Below are positions 20,516 to 21,755 of a stretch of DNA of 21,755 nucleotides, piece by piece. A model generated the notes under the pieces. It searched no databases, was not told where the DNA came from, and saw only the letters and a list, made by a program, of their open reading frames with translations. The DNA comes from Choristocarpus tenellus KU-1152 (taxonomy: Eukaryota > Phaeophyceae), in the NCBI GenBank assembly GCA_964200185.2, contig CAXNAD020000328.1, positions 1-21,755 on the forward strand. The letters are read 5' to 3'. Each line of letters opens with the position of its first letter. Positions within the stretch are counted from its first letter, which is position 1. Position numbers and translations under genes: made by a program.

Positions 20516-21755
20516 GTGTGTGTGAATAGGGACATTCCATAATCTGGAGGAGATGTGTGGATGTTTTAAAGGGGGACCAGGGTTGGCATAGGATAGGCCA
20601 AGATATGTATGGTATTTTCAAAGGGATCGCTATACTACTAGTATTTGCCAAAGGCCAGAAATAGATAGTTTTGTGAATTGTAATAATTCAATCTCTAAAA
20701 TTTAATTAAATCATGATCAACCAAACCGAAATTAAGGGTTAATTTTCGATTGCCTATTTTTCAAACAAGTTAGTGCTGTGTGCACTTCTATTGGAGTTCA
20801 GCACTTTATCCACTTCATTTCATGCGAATATGCACCTTCAAGTTATATTCAAGTTTATCAATGGTTTTGGAATTGTTTGAAGTTGTACTCATAAATGATT
20901 TTGAGTCACAACACTAGAACTAGGACCATCGGGAAACCAAACGGATCATATATCCTAAGCATTATTGTACACAGTTAGGTGAGACAATGAAGAGATTGCA
21001 GGTACAGTGTAGGTTAGAATGAGAACGGATAGGTCAGTGAGGTTGTGGGTTTACCTTGTGAGTGAAAGTATCTTGGAGGGTACAAGTTTTTCCTGTTTGT
21101 CCGTTTGAGGCTTAGCCTCCCATGGGGTTTTTTATGACATTTTCCTACTCCAAAATGTTTAGGAGTCTACTAGGTAAAATGTATACATTATGAAAGGCGT
21201 GTCCAGAACATGGATATTGACACTTCCTATCAAACACGATAGCCAAAATTACATCAAAATCGCAACATTGGATTTTGGCCCCCAAATGGACACAACCCCA
21301 ACCTCTAAGATACTTTGGCTCTGTATCATTCATGTCAGTGTGCAATACTTATAATTTTACCTCTATTTGTTGACCTGCGTTAAGATGCTGAGCTGAAAAC
21401 TTGTTGGTGTGGATGAGACTTGTTCCAATACTTCACTTGTCACAAGGGATACATAGCCTATGGTCAAGTAGTACTTCAGTATGAGCTACTCCAAAGGATA
21501 GCTTATCCATCAAACACTTTGAGGGAGGGTACTTCAGGAAAGGGAAGCATATACTACTTTGTATGGAAGGGGTTCGACTGAACCCCTCATTAAATCATTA
21601 TGTAAGGATCACAATTCAATGGTGGCGAACACTGAAATGACTGGGTGATAACATGGCTGATAGGTAAGGAATGCATTCTCCCCACCCAAACCTGGAAATT
21701 ACCCTGTTTGGCTAGTGTCAGAGACAGCATCATTGTCATGGCAATCGCTTGACCT
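20516..21755. other. No recognised coding sequence; intron or decayed 3' part of the protease gene
   Basis: The cathepsin-like gene should continue with the segment containing the catalytic His (a GGI...NHVV..VGWG-like motif) and Asn, but none was found in the plus frames. The stretch is AT-rich in places. It holds the second copy of a diverged repeat near 21282-21328 and a small perfect palindrome, GAGGCTTAGCCTC, at 21107-21119. It may be one long intron running off the window. Confidence 0.4.
21282..21328 (+). repeat. Diverged dispersed repeat, copy B
   Basis: CCAAATGGACA (21282-21292), CCTCTAAGATACT (21302-21314) and CTGTATCA (21321-21328) occur in the same order and orientation as near 631-704, with shorter spacers. 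Element type and limits are unknown. Confidence 0.35.

Overview
This is nuclear DNA from an intron-rich eukaryote, most likely a protist or alga. Every recognisable protein is broken by short spliceosomal introns (about 200 to 880 bases) whose exon junctions keep phase. One gene encodes a mitochondrial ribosomal protein and another a mitochondrial-type dehydrogenase. No prokaryotic operon structure, rRNA, tRNA or CRISPR was seen. The uL11m protein reads somewhat like stramenopile sequences from memory, but the lineage cannot be fixed without a search.

Layout: (1) 1-3666 has no recognised gene, apart from a weak possible terminal exon near 3376-3582. (2) 3667-4793 (minus) is a complete three-exon gene for mitochondrial ribosomal protein uL11m. 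(3) 5254-12177 (plus) is a twelve-exon gene for methylmalonate-semialdehyde dehydrogenase (ALDH6 family). It includes a 24-base exon, a 5-base exon and a GC-AG intron. (4) 12178-13987 has no recognised gene. (5) 13988-18729 (minus) is one six-exon gene for a 905-residue protein that joins two glycosyltransferase modules; it looks like two or three genes until the splice phases are worked out. (6) 18844 (tentative start) to 20515 (plus) is the 5' part of a cathepsin X/Z-like cysteine protease whose 3' exons are not visible. (7) 20516-21755 has no recognised coding sequence.

The four genes alternate in strand (minus, plus, minus, plus), giving two head-to-head pairs with short shared upstream regions (about 460 and 114 bases) and one tail-to-tail gap of about 1.8 kb. 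The genes do not form a pathway: they cover mitochondrial translation, valine/pyrimidine catabolism, glycan assembly and proteolysis. The most remarkable features are the 5-base micro-exon needed to restore frame and two conserved residues in the dehydrogenase, and the two-module glycosyltransferase. Of 22 inferred 5' splice sites, 17 have G at intron position +3.
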